A stretch of 37,893 bases of DNA, from positions 1-37,893 of the IMG/VR virus record IMGVR_UViG_3300017963_000481; one strand, 5' to 3'. The translations under genes and the position numbers were made by a program. Numbering within the stretch: position 1 is the stretch's first letter; each line of letters starts with the position of its first letter. This stretch comes from a virus. Of the stretch, positions 14,604 to 23,989 are shown one piece after another. The notes beneath the pieces were generated by a model. It was not told the DNA's origin, ran no database searches, and saw only the letters and a program-made list of their open reading frames with translations.

Positions 14604-16169
14604 ATGCCATTAGATTCAACGACCGAGGTGGCTACCGTTGGGTCCGCTGCAGTAAACACGCAGTTTGCCCCGGTGGCCTCGAACATTCCGTCACGCATTT
14701 TGGTGATCGCCAATTATAGCGTGGCAAAAACAGCAATTGTTCAAAACACCGTCTACCAGGTGCTTAGCCCCGAGCAGGCGGGTGATCTGTTTGGGTTTGG
14801 GTTTCAGGCACACCGACTGGTCAAAGCCGCCTGGAAGGGCTCACAGGGCGTCCCAGTTTACGTCATGCCGGTAGATGACGACGCGGCTGGGGCGGCTGCG
14901 ACTGGTACAATTACAATCACCGCAACCAGCGCCGACGCCGGAAATATCTACCTGTACATTTCAGGCGAGCCGGTGACCATCCCAGTTTCCAAGGGCGACG
15001 ACGCGACGGCGATTGGCGCGACGATCGAAACGAAGATCAACGCCGACACGAACTTGCCCGTAACCGCGTCAAATCTCGCGGGTGTGGTTACCGTCACCGC
15101 AAAGGATCTCAACGCTGATACAAACGACATCAGCATGACCGTCAACGAGATTCTTGGACAGGAGACCGCTGGCGGTGTCACGGTTGCAATCGTTGCGATG
15201 AGTGGTGGTGTGGGCGTTATGCTTAATGACATGGCTACGGCCCTAAACGCCCTGGGCACCGGTGACCAACAAAACGCCGACTACTACACCGAGGTTATCC
15301 ACGGGTGGAGCGTCGTGACCGCGGTGCTAGATGACATCTCGGAATACAACGGCGAGGGCAACGACAAGGTTGGCAACTGGTCGGCCACTGTCCACAGACC
15401 GTTTCGAACTATCAGCGGCGATGTCGTAGCCGATGCCGCCGGACTGACCGCCGCCAAGGCGCTCGGCAACGGACGGAAAACCCTGGACAGAACAAACGGT
15501 TTGGTTAGTGTGCCGGGTTCCCCGAATCATCCCGCAGAGATTGCGGCGACGGTGCTTGGCTACATGGCGCGGTTCAACCAGGAGGATCCCAACCGGACCA
15601 TGAACGGCGTGGCCCTCTCCGGCGTGTTACCTGGCAAGGGCGACGACGACTGGACCCGTAACACCGACAGCAGCAACGATGCGGTTCTTGCCGGTGTGAG
15701 CCCGACAAAGGTGGTCGGAGGCGCGGTTGAGTGTCGAAACATTCTGACCTTCTACCATCCCGACTCGGTGAGCAGGTCGAGCAACGGCTACAAAAGCCAG
15801 TTTTCAATCTCCAAAGTGCGAAACATCACGCACAACAACTGGTCGAACTTCAATCGTCAGGACTGGAAACAAGTGACCGTCGTTGAAGATAAATCACGGG
15901 TGACCGACCCCAGCGCCAAACTCAAAGTGCGCGATACCAAGGACGTCAAAGGCGAGCTCATCGCGCTGGCAGAGGCCTACGCGGACAAGGGCTGGCTCTA
16001 TACCGATTCGTTCACCATCGACCGCATTCAAAACGATCCAACGCTGGTAGTGCTACGGGTTGGCACAGACGGTTGGACAATCACATTCCCGGCGCTGATT
16101 TCTGGCGAGGGCAACGTTTTCGACATGACCACGATATTTGATACGTCGGTCACGATCCTAAACCAATAG
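14604..16169 (+). CDS. Contractile tail sheath protein (Mu gpL-like)
   Basis: 521 residues with GGGGCAAGGAGC before ATG 14604. The sheath family pattern is clear: an N-terminal subdomain (residues about 1-90), an inserted Thr/Ala-rich beta domain (about 95-200), then the conserved core (DMATALNALGTGDQQNADYYTEVIHGW, NHPAEIAATVLGYMA), and the C-terminal KDVKGELIALAEAYADKGWLYTD and FDMTTIFDTSVTILNQ. It surrounds the tube and contracts on infection. Followed at 11 bases by the tube gene. Confidence 0.94.
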   Translation: MPLDSTTEVATVGSAAVNTQFAPVASNIPSRILVIANYSVAKTAIVQNTVYQVLSPEQAGDLFGFGFQAHRLVKAAWKGSQGVPVYVMPVDDDAAGAAATGTITITATSADAGNIYLYISGEPVTIPVSKGDDATAIGATIETKINADTNLPVTASNLAGVVTVTAKDLNADTNDISMTVNEILGQETAGGVTVAIVAMSGGVGVMLNDMATALNALGTGDQQNADYYTEVIHGWSVVTAVLDDISEYNGEGNDKVGNWSATVHRPFRTISGDVVADAAGLTAAKALGNGRKTLDRTNGLVSVPGSPNHPAEIAATVLGYMARFNQEDPNRTMNGVALSGVLPGKGDDDWTRNTDSSNDAVLAGVSPTKVVGGAVECRNILTFYHPDSVSRSSNGYKSQFSISKVRNITHNNWSNFNRQDWKQVTVVEDKSRVTDPSAKLKVRDTKDVKGELIALAEAYADKGWLYTDSFTIDRIQNDPTLVVLRVGTDGWTITFPALISGEGNVFDMTTIFDTSVTILNQ

Positions 16170-16179
16170 GAGGGCCTAA

Positions 16180-16554
16180 ATGGCGATCTCTGGATCATTA
16201 CAAGACTTGAGCATTGCAGGCCAGACGTTCAGCGTTGCGGCCGACACCAACTTTAGCGCGCAGTTGTCCGGTTTTGAAAATAGTCGGACACCACACAGCG
16301 GCGGATCGATGAAAAAGATGATTCGTCGGGTGAGGGAAATCGAGAATGTCGTGTGCATATGCAACGGCAACGAGCGAGACGCGCTGAAAAACCTCTCCGA
16401 GGCAACAGATGATTTTATCATCTCATTTACGGACGCCAGCGGGGACAACTATCAAGGGCTTGGGAGCATCAACCTCGAGCCATGGGAAAACGAAGAAAAC
16501 CGGGTTAGCGTGACGCTGCAGCCGGCAAAAGACTGGACGGCGTTGCTGTCCTAA
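16180..16554 (+). CDS. Tail tube protein (Mu gpM-like)
   Basis: 124 residues, AGGAGG ribosome-binding site. The small beta-barrel pattern (LSIAGQTFSVAADTNFSAQLSGFEN, FIISFTDASGDNYQGLGSINL) and position right after the sheath identify the tube, which stacks as hexameric rings along the tail under the sheath. Length is as expected for Mu-like phages. Confidence 0.85.
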   Translation: MAISGSLQDLSIAGQTFSVAADTNFSAQLSGFENSRTPHSGGSMKKMIRRVREIENVVCICNGNERDALKNLSEATDDFIISFTDASGDNYQGLGSINLEPWENEENRVSVTLQPAKDWTALLS

Positions 16555-16568
16555 CACGAGGAGGAACT

Positions 16569-17036
16569 GTGACAGAGGAGACCAAATTAAAACCGGGTTG
16601 TGTGATCGACCGCAAACGCGCGGGCGAAATCGTCGACGAATTTTTGTATTACTACATGGTGGATTTCGATGATTTTGACACGCGAGACGACGATGACAAG
16701 GAGACGTTATCGGGACTCAAAAGTGCGCGTCGGGTGTTGGTCAAAGCGGTTGAACGCGGGATGCTCGAGTTCAAAATGGAGACCGATAAAAAGGGTATTG
16801 ACCGCATGATCACATATCAATACCTGACACACGACATGGACAACCCGATTAAATACAACGAATTCAACGCGCGGGCGCTCATCCAAATGAAAAACGTTCA
16901 CGAGAAAGACTCTGTCGGAAAAATACATGCGGTGATGGCGAGTCTGTCGGAGAAACCACCGAAGTTCATCGGCGGACTCTACAATTTCGATGAGAAAATT
17001 ATGCGCAACCTCGGCACAATTTTTTTAGCGCAGTAG
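16569..17036 (+). CDS. Tail assembly chaperone, zero-frame product
   Basis: 155 residues from GTG 16569 (GAGGAGGAACT before it). Acidic and helical (KRAGEIVDEFLYYYMVDFDDFD, SARRVLVKAVERGMLEF, MDNPIKYNEFNARALIQMKN), located between tube and tape measure, the standard site for the chaperone that coats the tape measure. It ends at TAG 17034-17036, nine bases after the heptamer T TTT TTA (17021-17027) in frame for a -1 slip. Most ribosomes should make this short form. Confidence 0.82.
   Translation: MTEETKLKPGCVIDRKRAGEIVDEFLYYYMVDFDDFDTRDDDDKETLSGLKSARRVLVKAVERGMLEFKMETDKKGIDRMITYQYLTHDMDNPIKYNEFNARALIQMKNVHEKDSVGKIHAVMASLSEKPPKFIGGLYNFDEKIMRNLGTIFLAQ
17021..17027 (+). promoter_or_regulatory. 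Programmed -1 ribosomal frameshift site
   Basis: The heptamer T TTT TTA fits X XXY YYZ in the zero frame of the chaperone gene (codons TTT and TTA). A -1 shift leads into an open frame that runs from 17027 to TAA at 17186-17188. Frameshifting at this exact place, between tube and tape measure, is conserved in many phage tails. No obvious downstream pseudoknot was found by eye. Confidence 0.78.
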
Positions 17037-17188
17037 TGGCCACGGTTGAGCAATACTCGATTGATATGTTCTACCACGGCCTGTCGCCATCGGAGATTGA
17101 AAGCATGTCTATAACACAGCTCGAGCATTACGATGGCTATTTTCAGATCATTCAAAAGGCGATGAAGCCAAAGGACAAACGTGGCTAA
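17027..17188 (+). CDS. Frameshift extension of the tail assembly chaperone (G-T-type)
   Basis: After a -1 slip, 53 more residues (SAVVATVEQYSIDMFYHGLS to KAMKPKDKRG) are added, giving a product of about 206 residues. The extension is helical and too short to be independent, though GTG at 17036 could also start it. The extended form normally bridges tape measure and tube subunits. Its last eight bases overlap the tape measure start. Confidence 0.72.
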   Translation, partial: SAVVATVEQYSIDMFYHGLSPSEIESMSITQLEHYDGYFQIIQKAMKPKDKRG

Positions 17189-19256
17189 CGTTTTTGTAGT
17201 CAAGACCCAATTCAAAGGGGCCGACCGGCTCAGCCCGGTACTAAAGCGCATCGGTATAAACGTCGAGCGCACGGGTCGGACTGCGACAAAATCGTTCAAG
17301 CGCGCGACGAAGGCCGCGTCTGTCTTTGGCGGTGTTCTCAAGGGTAATTTGGTTGCCGGGGCGATTCAGCGCGGGGCGATGGCGGCGAACAACGCGATCA
17401 GGGGGCTCACCGAGGAGTTCGTCGAGTTTGACAAGAATATCACAAAGGCAATTGTCAGATTGCCTGGAGGCTTAGACAGGTCGTCGGATGCTTTTCAAAA
17501 ATTCGGCGACATAGCACGCAGGGAAGCAAAGAGGACTGAATTTACAGCTGGTGAGGCAGCTGCAGCTGTCGAACAATTGGCACTTGCAGGGTTCGACTTA
17601 GACACTGTTTCTGCAACTTTGCCAGGGGTCCTTAACCTTGCAACCAATGCAGAAGCAGACTTGGCTAGCGCGACAACTATGGCAGTCAAGACAATGGGCG
17701 CGTTTTCCCTCAAAGGTGGCAACGCAGCTGACAAAGCTAGGGAGCTAACGCGCGTCAATAATGTATTTTCGAAGTCAATTAGTTCAGCCGCAATTGATAT
17801 GGAAAATCTTTTTGAGGTTATAAAATTCGGTGGTCCGGCGGCTGATTCTGCGGGGGTGAAGCTTGAGGAGTTTGTTGCTGTTGCTCAAATTCTAGCAGAC
17901 GCGTCAATTGACTCCAGTGTTGCAGGCACCAGTATGCGTACCATGTTCACCAGCCTTGCGAAGCTATCACCAAAGGCTACCGCAGAATTGAGAAAGATGG
18001 GCGTCAAGGTCAAAGATAATCGCATTGAATTTGATAAGTTCGAGGATGTCATAGGAAAAATAGAAAAAGCTACATCGAAGATGGGCAAACAGCAACGGCT
18101 TGGTGCGTTGAAAACTATTTTTGGGAAAACAGCTGTAAACGCTGCGACTAAGATAATTGCCAAAGGCGCAGAAGGTGTAAAGAGGTATACAAAAGAATTA
18201 AGCGGACTTACTGACGAATCTGAGAGGATGGCTAAGACTATCCGCACATCTATCGAAGGCCGGCTGAAGCGGCTTAAATCTGCACTGGTAGAAGTCGGTT
18301 TTAAATTCATCGAGGCATTCAACCAAAACGCCGGCGACAGTATCGAGGGGCTAATCAAGACGGTTAGTAAATTCGATGTCAAACCGGTGGTGAAAGCACT
18401 AAAAGACATCATCAGTTTCAGCAAGGAGTTGTTTTTCACGTTGAAACCGTTTTTGTCATTCATGCCTACATTTATCGCGATGTGGGTGGCGTATAAGGCC
18501 GCGATGTTGGCTGTGACGGTTGTTCAGGCTGCTCAATTCTTCGTCCAGGTAGCGACGGCGATGAAGACCGCAGCCGCAGCGCAGGGCGCTCTAAATCTGG
18601 TCATGGCCGCGAATCCGATAGCCCTGGTGACGATCGCCATCGTTGGGCTCACTGCTGCGCTGGCGATCTTGATAACAAAAAACGATGATGTTGTGGTTTC
18701 GTGGGAATCAATGTTTAGCGATATCGAATCGTTCGCCAGCAGTTCAATTGCGTTTATCCTCGGCAAGCTGGCAGATTTGACCGAAGCTCTGGCCAGTGTT
18801 GGGAAATTTCTTGGATTTGAAGGAACAGCAAACATTGAATTTGCTTCTGGGCTGAGAAGCATGCAGAAAAATTTTGAGATGGCTTCTAAGGACGCTGACA
18901 GGCGCTCCAGGGAGGCACTTGAGGAGCGGGCAGGGTTAGGTGTTCAACGCGGTATTGCTGGCATCAGGGGGGCTACTGCTGGACCTGGCGTCAAAGCACC
19001 GGTCAGCAAGTTCCAAATCGCAAAGGCTGCGAAGCTTAGATCGATTAATCCTCTGGTTGGTGGATTCGCCAGTAGATTAGAGCAGAGACCCCGCGCCCCA
19101 CAGCCGCCGAACAGAACCGAGGTTGAGGCCAAACGGCAGACGATCCAAGCAACGATGGAGTTTAAAGGCGATATCCCGCGTGGTGCTACCGTTAAATCCA
19201 AACGTGGGCCGAACAATATCCCGCTGACCACCGAGGGACTGGGGGCAAACGGGTGA
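17181..19256 (+). CDS. Tail tape measure protein, TP901-type core
   Basis: 691 residues from GTG 17181. The N-terminal helical region is followed by the TP901 core (about 85-350; DIARREAKRTEFTAGEAAAAV, LPGVLNLATNAEADLASAT, and ADASIDSSVAGTSMRTM), then hydrophobic segments (about 420-500: FLSFMPTFIAMWVAYKAA, LVTIAIVGLTAALAIL) that probably insert in the host membrane on ejection. It fixes tail length; at 0.15 nm per residue it suggests a tail of about 100 nm. DNA from about 17,430 to 18,260 is AT-richer than either side. Confidence 0.92.
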   Translation: MANVFVVKTQFKGADRLSPVLKRIGINVERTGRTATKSFKRATKAASVFGGVLKGNLVAGAIQRGAMAANNAIRGLTEEFVEFDKNITKAIVRLPGGLDRSSDAFQKFGDIARREAKRTEFTAGEAAAAVEQLALAGFDLDTVSATLPGVLNLATNAEADLASATTMAVKTMGAFSLKGGNAADKARELTRVNNVFSKSISSAAIDMENLFEVIKFGGPAADSAGVKLEEFVAVAQILADASIDSSVAGTSMRTMFTSLAKLSPKATAELRKMGVKVKDNRIEFDKFEDVIGKIEKATSKMGKQQRLGALKTIFGKTAVNAATKIIAKGAEGVKRYTKELSGLTDESERMAKTIRTSIEGRLKRLKSALVEVGFKFIEAFNQNAGDSIEGLIKTVSKFDVKPVVKALKDIISFSKELFFTLKPFLSFMPTFIAMWVAYKAAMLAVTVVQAAQFFVQVATAMKTAAAAQGALNLVMAANPIALVTIAIVGLTAALAILITKNDDVVVSWESMFSDIESFASSSIAFILGKLADLTEALASVGKFLGFEGTANIEFASGLRSMQKNFEMASKDADRRSREALEERAGLGVQRGIAGIRGATAGPGVKAPVSKFQIAKAAKLRSINPLVGGFASRLEQRPRAPQPPNRTEVEAKRQTIQATMEFKGDIPRGATVKSKRGPNNIPLTTEGLGANG

Positions 19257-20542
19257 CCACTGCACGCGAAAGACTACGCCCTGAACTCGGTTTGACATCT
19301 CCAGACGGCGATGAGTTCACGGCAAAATGGATCGGTGACCCGCGGGAAGCATCTAAAAAACTCGGGACGTTTCAGTATCCCGGTGTGGTCGGGACTGTCG
19401 TTCAGGATTTGGGGCTTAATTCGTTCGACTGGCCACTGACATTTTATTTCGATGGTGGTGACCACGACCTCGAGGCCGACCGGTTCATGAAGGCCACACT
19501 CCAAACCGGACAGTGGGCAATCATTCACCCAGTGTATGGGTTCCTTGGGCTCCAACTCGTATCGGTCAGGGAAAATATCCAACCGGTGCGAGAGGGCAAT
19601 ATCAGGGAGTTTGAGACGGCGTGGATCGAGCCGATTGACCCTGACACACTTCAGACAGCAGCTCAGACAGCCGGACTCGTTGGGATACAAAAGAATCTGT
19701 TTGCCATCAACGCCGCTGACCAATTTATCAACGGTCTGAGCGCCCTGGATAGCCTAGACGACTGGTCAATCCTGAACGCAATCAACAAGGTTAACAGCGC
19801 CGTCAACAGCGTGCTGGGGCCACTGTCGAACCAACTGGCAGCCGTACAAAACGAGATGCTCCAGATCCAAGCCGGTATACAGCAAACGCTCAACGCGACG
19901 ATACTCCAACCGCTTGCCCTGGCCGGTCAGCTTCAGGCACTAGTTGAAACCCCGCTTAAGGCGATCAACGACATCAAAAGCCGCTTGGGATTCTACGCCG
20001 ATTTCGCCGAGGAGATTTTTAAAATCCAGCCGGCGCAGGATGGTAGCCAGACAAATCGCCAGGGCAAAAACACCGCGGTGATACAACAGATCGCGTTGAC
20101 CTCCACCATCTCGGCAAACGCTCAGATTGCAGCCACCGACCCGACGACGAGCGGGATCATCTCGCAACAGGAAGCGGTGGACTCTGCCAGCGGCATCAAC
20201 GATCAGTATATCGCGATCGTGAATAACCTAGATGAGACACAGACCCTGTTCGAAAATGAGGACATCGACGAACAACATTTTTCGCAGTCCCAGAGTCACA
20301 CGGATGCGGCACAGATCACAGCAACGGCAATCCAGGCGCTCTATATCAGCAGCTACGATCTCAAAAAGGAGATTCGTTTCACACTCGAGCGACCGCGGGT
20401 ACCGGCCGAGATAGCGATCACATCGTACCGCGGGCCGGGTGAGAACGACGCCAATATTGATCTGTTCATCTCATCCAACAAGTTAGTCGGTAACGATATC
20501 CTGTTGTTGCCGTCCGGCCGCGAGGTGTTGGTCTATGCCTAA
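19253..20542 (+). CDS. DNA circularisation N-domain baseplate protein (Mu gpN/gp43-like)
   Basis: 429 residues; GTG 19253 overlaps the tape measure stop. Residues about 1-125 match the DNA_circ_N domain (ARERLRPELGLTSPDG, TKLGTFQYPGV-like segment, FDGGDHDLEADRFM, WAIIHPVYGFLGLQLV), named for an old Mu observation but now regarded as a baseplate/tail-tip component contacting the tape measure. The middle is coiled-coil (residues about 180-240). The C-terminus is beta-rich with IAITSYRGPGEND and a GNDILLLPSGREVLVY ending. Overlaps the next gene. Confidence 0.85.
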   Translation: MTTARERLRPELGLTSPDGDEFTAKWIGDPREASKKLGTFQYPGVVGTVVQDLGLNSFDWPLTFYFDGGDHDLEADRFMKATLQTGQWAIIHPVYGFLGLQLVSVRENIQPVREGNIREFETAWIEPIDPDTLQTAAQTAGLVGIQKNLFAINAADQFINGLSALDSLDDWSILNAINKVNSAVNSVLGPLSNQLAAVQNEMLQIQAGIQQTLNATILQPLALAGQLQALVETPLKAINDIKSRLGFYADFAEEIFKIQPAQDGSQTNRQGKNTAVIQQIALTSTISANAQIAATDPTTSGIISQQEAVDSASGINDQYIAIVNNLDETQTLFENEDIDEQHFSQSQSHTDAAQITATAIQALYISSYDLKKEIRFTLERPRVPAEIAITSYRGPGENDANIDLFISSNKLVGNDILLLPSGREVLVYA

Positions 20543-21794
20543 GGCAACACCAGGGGCAAATTATGTCATCGTCAAAGGTGACACCCTTTGGGGCATCGCC
20601 GGGCAGGCTTACGGTAACGTTCGCCGGTGGCCTGAGATTTGGAACGCGAACAAAGGGACTCTCAGCAGCGGTGACCCTAACCTGATATTCCCAGGCGAAG
20701 TGATCCTAATCCCCGGCGAGAAACCGCTGGTGATTGACGTCGAGGAGGACAGCGAATTACTACCAGGGCCGGAGGTAGACCCGACCGGTGTTATCCTGAC
20801 TATCGACGGGCAAGAGGTAAAAGTCGAAGCCGCGCGCGTGCTCCGTACGATGGACACCGGATCCGACCGCTGGAGCGCTGAAGTTTATTGGGATCCGAAC
20901 GACGCCGAACTAACCGAACTCTATCGGGCGTACAAGTACAAAGAAGCAAAGATGTATGTTGGCGGCCAGTTGCTTGTCACCGGGCCTCTGATGGTGTCTG
21001 AACCGGCTGTCACAAGCGATAAGGTTTCGATGAGTCTGGAGGGGTTTTCGACTACCATCGATATGGTGGATAGTCATTTAAATCCGCCGTACCAATACAA
21101 CGAGATGACCCTCAACCAGATCGCGAATGAGTTGGCCAGCCATCGAGGGATAACCGTTGTAGATGAGACGCCGGCGCTCGGGACGTTTAAAAGAATTACC
21201 GCCGAGCGCTCAGATAAAGAGTTTGATTTTCTAGCAAAACTGGCGAAACAAAAAGGCGTTCTGCTCACCTCGACGCCGAAGGGCTATCTTCTAATTACCA
21301 AGACAGCCGAGGAAAAAGACACATTTGGGTCAATCGGCGATGACCAGGCGCGTGGCCACGATTGGCGAGCTCGGTTTGATGGGCGCCAGCGATTCCGGCA
21401 ATACAGGGTGATCGGCAAACGCCGCGGTAAAAACGTCAACAGCATCACCGTTGTCGATGACGTGGTACCGAAGAGTCGGACACTAAACATTTCAGCCGGT
21501 GATCTGGTTGGTGCCGAACTCGAGCAAGCTGCAAACTGGGAAAAATCAAAGCGCATCGCCGACGCTCTAACTATCCCGTTTCCGGTTTCGGACTGGTACG
21601 CACCCGATGAACGGCTATGGCGAGAAAACAAATACGTGACCGTCGTCAGTGCGCGGATATTCGTGCCACAGGGTTTCGACTTTTTGATTCGGTCGGTGGA
21701 GTACATCTATGGGCCGGATGGGCGTAAATCAATCCTCAGCCTGGTGCCGCCCGGCGTGTTTACCGGTGAGAAAGTAGAGGAGCCATGGCTATAG
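20535..21794 (+). CDS. Baseplate hub protein with N-terminal LysM (Mu gp44/gpD-like)
   Basis: 419 residues. A LysM motif at about 9-58 (YVIVKGDTLWGIAGQAYGN, WPEIWNANKG, LIFPGEVILIP) should bind peptidoglycan. The rest resembles Mu gp44 and the late control D family: a beta-barrel with LEGFSTTIDMVDSHLNPPYQYNE, EFDFLAKLAKQKGVLLTST and RFRQYRVIGKRRG. This is the hub on which the spike and tail tube assemble. A LysM fused to the hub probably anchors the tip in the cell wall on penetration. It overlaps the next ATG. Confidence 0.88.
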   Translation: MPKATPGANYVIVKGDTLWGIAGQAYGNVRRWPEIWNANKGTLSSGDPNLIFPGEVILIPGEKPLVIDVEEDSELLPGPEVDPTGVILTIDGQEVKVEAARVLRTMDTGSDRWSAEVYWDPNDAELTELYRAYKYKEAKMYVGGQLLVTGPLMVSEPAVTSDKVSMSLEGFSTTIDMVDSHLNPPYQYNEMTLNQIANELASHRGITVVDETPALGTFKRITAERSDKEFDFLAKLAKQKGVLLTSTPKGYLLITKTAEEKDTFGSIGDDQARGHDWRARFDGRQRFRQYRVIGKRRGKNVNSITVVDDVVPKSRTLNISAGDLVGAELEQAANWEKSKRIADALTIPFPVSDWYAPDERLWRENKYVTVVSARIFVPQGFDFLIRSVEYIYGPDGRKSILSLVPPGVFTGEKVEEPWL

Positions 21795-22324
21795 AGATCG
21801 GACGCGTAACAGGTAGCGAGATAGTCGAGGATAGGGATAGCCCCGGCAAAGTGAGGATGTTGCAGGTTGAGCTCACCGACACAGATGACATTCAAAATGT
21901 CGAATTCATGCAGCCGTGCGGTGATAACTCAGCGCCTCAACCTGGTTCGTACGCGTTGATCATCGATGCCGATTCAGCGTTTCGGTTTGCCATTGGGGTA
22001 GACACGACGATTGAGCCAGACGCCGAGGCCGGTGAGCGGGAACTATTCAGCTATGATGACAACTTTTTAAAGTTGGCAAAACTGCTACTAGACAAAATCG
22101 GCAGCCTGATATTGACCCCGTCGTCAAACGGACAAATTGAGTTGGCCGGCTCAGCGCGAGACGCCTCCGGTGTGGGCGACACCATCACGATCGATGCAAC
22201 AACTGACCCGACGTTTTTTACAAATTTCATCGCGCCGGTGTCCGCACTGATTGGGTTGGTCCCACCACCAACATCTATCACCGGTAAAATCTCAAGCGGT
22301 GCAAACAAGGTGAAGTTGCCATGA
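21785..22324 (+). CDS. Baseplate spike protein (Mu gp45/gpV-like)
   Basis: 179 residues with GAGGAGCC before ATG 21785. The N-terminal OB-fold segment (GKVRMLQVELTDTDDIQNVEF, APQPGSYALIIDADSAF) and the repetitive beta-helical C-terminal part (SSNGQIELAGSARDASGVGD, ISSGANKVKL) fit the Mu gp45 membrane-piercing spike. No HxH iron-binding motif is visible at the tip. It ends in ATGA overlap with the gp46-like gene. Confidence 0.82.
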   Translation: MAIEIGRVTGSEIVEDRDSPGKVRMLQVELTDTDDIQNVEFMQPCGDNSAPQPGSYALIIDADSAFRFAIGVDTTIEPDAEAGERELFSYDDNFLKLAKLLLDKIGSLILTPSSNGQIELAGSARDASGVGDTITIDATTDPTFFTNFIAPVSALIGLVPPPTSITGKISSGANKVKLP

Positions 22325-22815
22325 GCAAGGACTACGCCAACGCCACCATTGTCAAATACCAGGGTGACCCGCGGTTATTTCTTCAGGGGGACGGCTCGTT
22401 TTTGGAGTGGCGAGGTGGCCAGCCTATCATGGATCAGGGACTGGAAAACATCGTGTTGATCCTCCTGTTTACCACTTTGGAGCCGAAAACCTCACCGCTG
22501 GGATGGTTTGGAAACTACTTAGTGCAGGAGATCAACCAGCGCCTCGGCAGCGATTACGAATACTGGGCAGGGCAGGCGATTACACTTACCGCAATCAATA
22601 ATGTGCGTGCCGCGGCGGATAAAGCGCTTGAGCGACTTATCACGATGAAACTGGCCAAAGAGGTGACGGTCACCGTTACAAATCCAGCGTACAACCGCGT
22701 TGATACGTCCGTCTATATCAAACGCCCAGACCTCACTGACCAGGAGTTGTTGTTGACCAAAAACGGCGAAAACTGGATTTACCAGACATCAGACCCAGCC
22801 CACGGGAGGCTCTAA
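22321..22815 (+). CDS. Baseplate wedge protein, GP46 family
   Basis: 164 residues. The family pattern is visible: an N-terminal hydrophobic LENIVLILLFT segment, the SPLGWFGNYLVQEI-type stretch and QRLGSDYEYWAGQAIT, then NNVRAAADKALERLI helix and beta strands to the end. Mu gp46 homologues act like T4 gp25 in starting sheath polymerisation on the baseplate. Located between spike and gp47-like genes, as in Mu. Confidence 0.88.
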   Translation: MSKDYANATIVKYQGDPRLFLQGDGSFLEWRGGQPIMDQGLENIVLILLFTTLEPKTSPLGWFGNYLVQEINQRLGSDYEYWAGQAITLTAINNVRAAADKALERLITMKLAKEVTVTVTNPAYNRVDTSVYIKRPDLTDQELLLTKNGENWIYQTSDPAHGRL

Positions 22816-22816
22816 A

Positions 22817-23989
22817 ATGGCAATGACAATCCCGAGCACCGCATCACAGACCTCGGCAAACGTTGCGTTCTTTGAGGCAAAGATTTTTCAAAGTGTACCG
22901 GCGCTCGACGTGGCCTTTGTGCGTGTGCTGTCTGCCATCATGGCGACGATGTCTACCGGTCACTACAAATATCTGACCAATCTGGCGAAGCAAAACCTGG
23001 CGTTGACTGCTGATTTCGACGCGCTTATCACTCTAGGCAATGAGTACGGCGTTGATTACAAACAGGCGGTGGCTGCAAATCTGACGTTTGAATTTTCTGC
23101 CAGCGGTGGGACGTCGATACTGGAGTCAAATTTTTTTATCGGCGACTCGAACAGTGTACGGTACAACAACGACGCCACGGCAAACGAGTCTGGTGGGACG
23201 ATTACCGTAACAGCCACGGCAGAGACCACCGGAGTCATCGGTAACCTGGAGATTGGCGATACCGTACAAATCGGTGAGGGCGTCTCTGGTGTGTCTCGGC
23301 AGGGTGATGTGACCGCGGTCAATACCACCGGCGCCGAGGCTGAAAACATTGAGGTGTACCGTCAGCGGGTACTCCAGGAGATACGTACAGTCGGCGGTGG
23401 TGGTAACAGTGCCGATTATCGTCGCTGGGCCGAGAGCGTCGAGGGCGTACTCAGGGCCTATCCATACAGCGGCAACCCAACAGGGCCCGACACGAGCGTC
23501 CCAGGCGAGCGCACGGTATATGTTGAGGCGCAGACCAGCATTGATCCAGACGGTATCCCGACACAGGCATTACTTGACCAGGTTCGCGCGGCCATCACAA
23601 CAGACCAGGATACCGGGTTAGCAAACGAGCCATTGGGATCTACAGACGAAACCCTTTACGTTGAGGCGATCACACGCACCACATTTAACATCGACATCGT
23701 CGGGTTAGAGGTGGACGCCCAGCAGGAGACGGCGCTTAAAGCCGACATCCTCACAGACGTCGGTGTGTATTTTAGGTCTGTGCTGCCGTATGTTGACGGG
23801 CTCGATGTGGCAGCTGACCGCAACGATACGATTACCACCGGTACAGTATGGCAACCGGTGCAGGGGGTACTGACAAAATACGGTGCCACTGCTCAACAGG
23901 TAACTATCGACATCGCCGGGACAGACGTGCTCGAATATCTACTTGACCAAGGCGAGATGGCAAAACTAGGGACGGTGACCTATGTCTAA
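22817..23989 (+). CDS. Baseplate J-like protein (Mu gp47-like)
   Basis: 390 residues with GGGAGG before ATG 22817. Baseplate J family segments: LALTADFDALITLGNEYGVDY, GGTITVTATAETTGVIGNLEIGD, ENIEVYRQRVLQEIRTVGGGGNSADYRRWAESVEGV (arginine/glycine-rich motif conserved in the family), VYVEAQTSIDPDGIPTQALLDQVR and the C-terminal QVTIDIAGTDV. It is the wedge protein that forms the baseplate iris. Overlaps the next gene by eight bases. Confidence 0.92.
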   Translation: MAMTIPSTASQTSANVAFFEAKIFQSVPALDVAFVRVLSAIMATMSTGHYKYLTNLAKQNLALTADFDALITLGNEYGVDYKQAVAANLTFEFSASGGTSILESNFFIGDSNSVRYNNDATANESGGTITVTATAETTGVIGNLEIGDTVQIGEGVSGVSRQGDVTAVNTTGAEAENIEVYRQRVLQEIRTVGGGGNSADYRRWAESVEGVLRAYPYSGNPTGPDTSVPGERTVYVEAQTSIDPDGIPTQALLDQVRAAITTDQDTGLANEPLGSTDETLYVEAITRTTFNIDIVGLEVDAQQETALKADILTDVGVYFRSVLPYVDGLDVAADRNDTITTGTVWQPVQGVLTKYGATAQQVTIDIAGTDVLEYLLDQGEMAKLGTVTYV

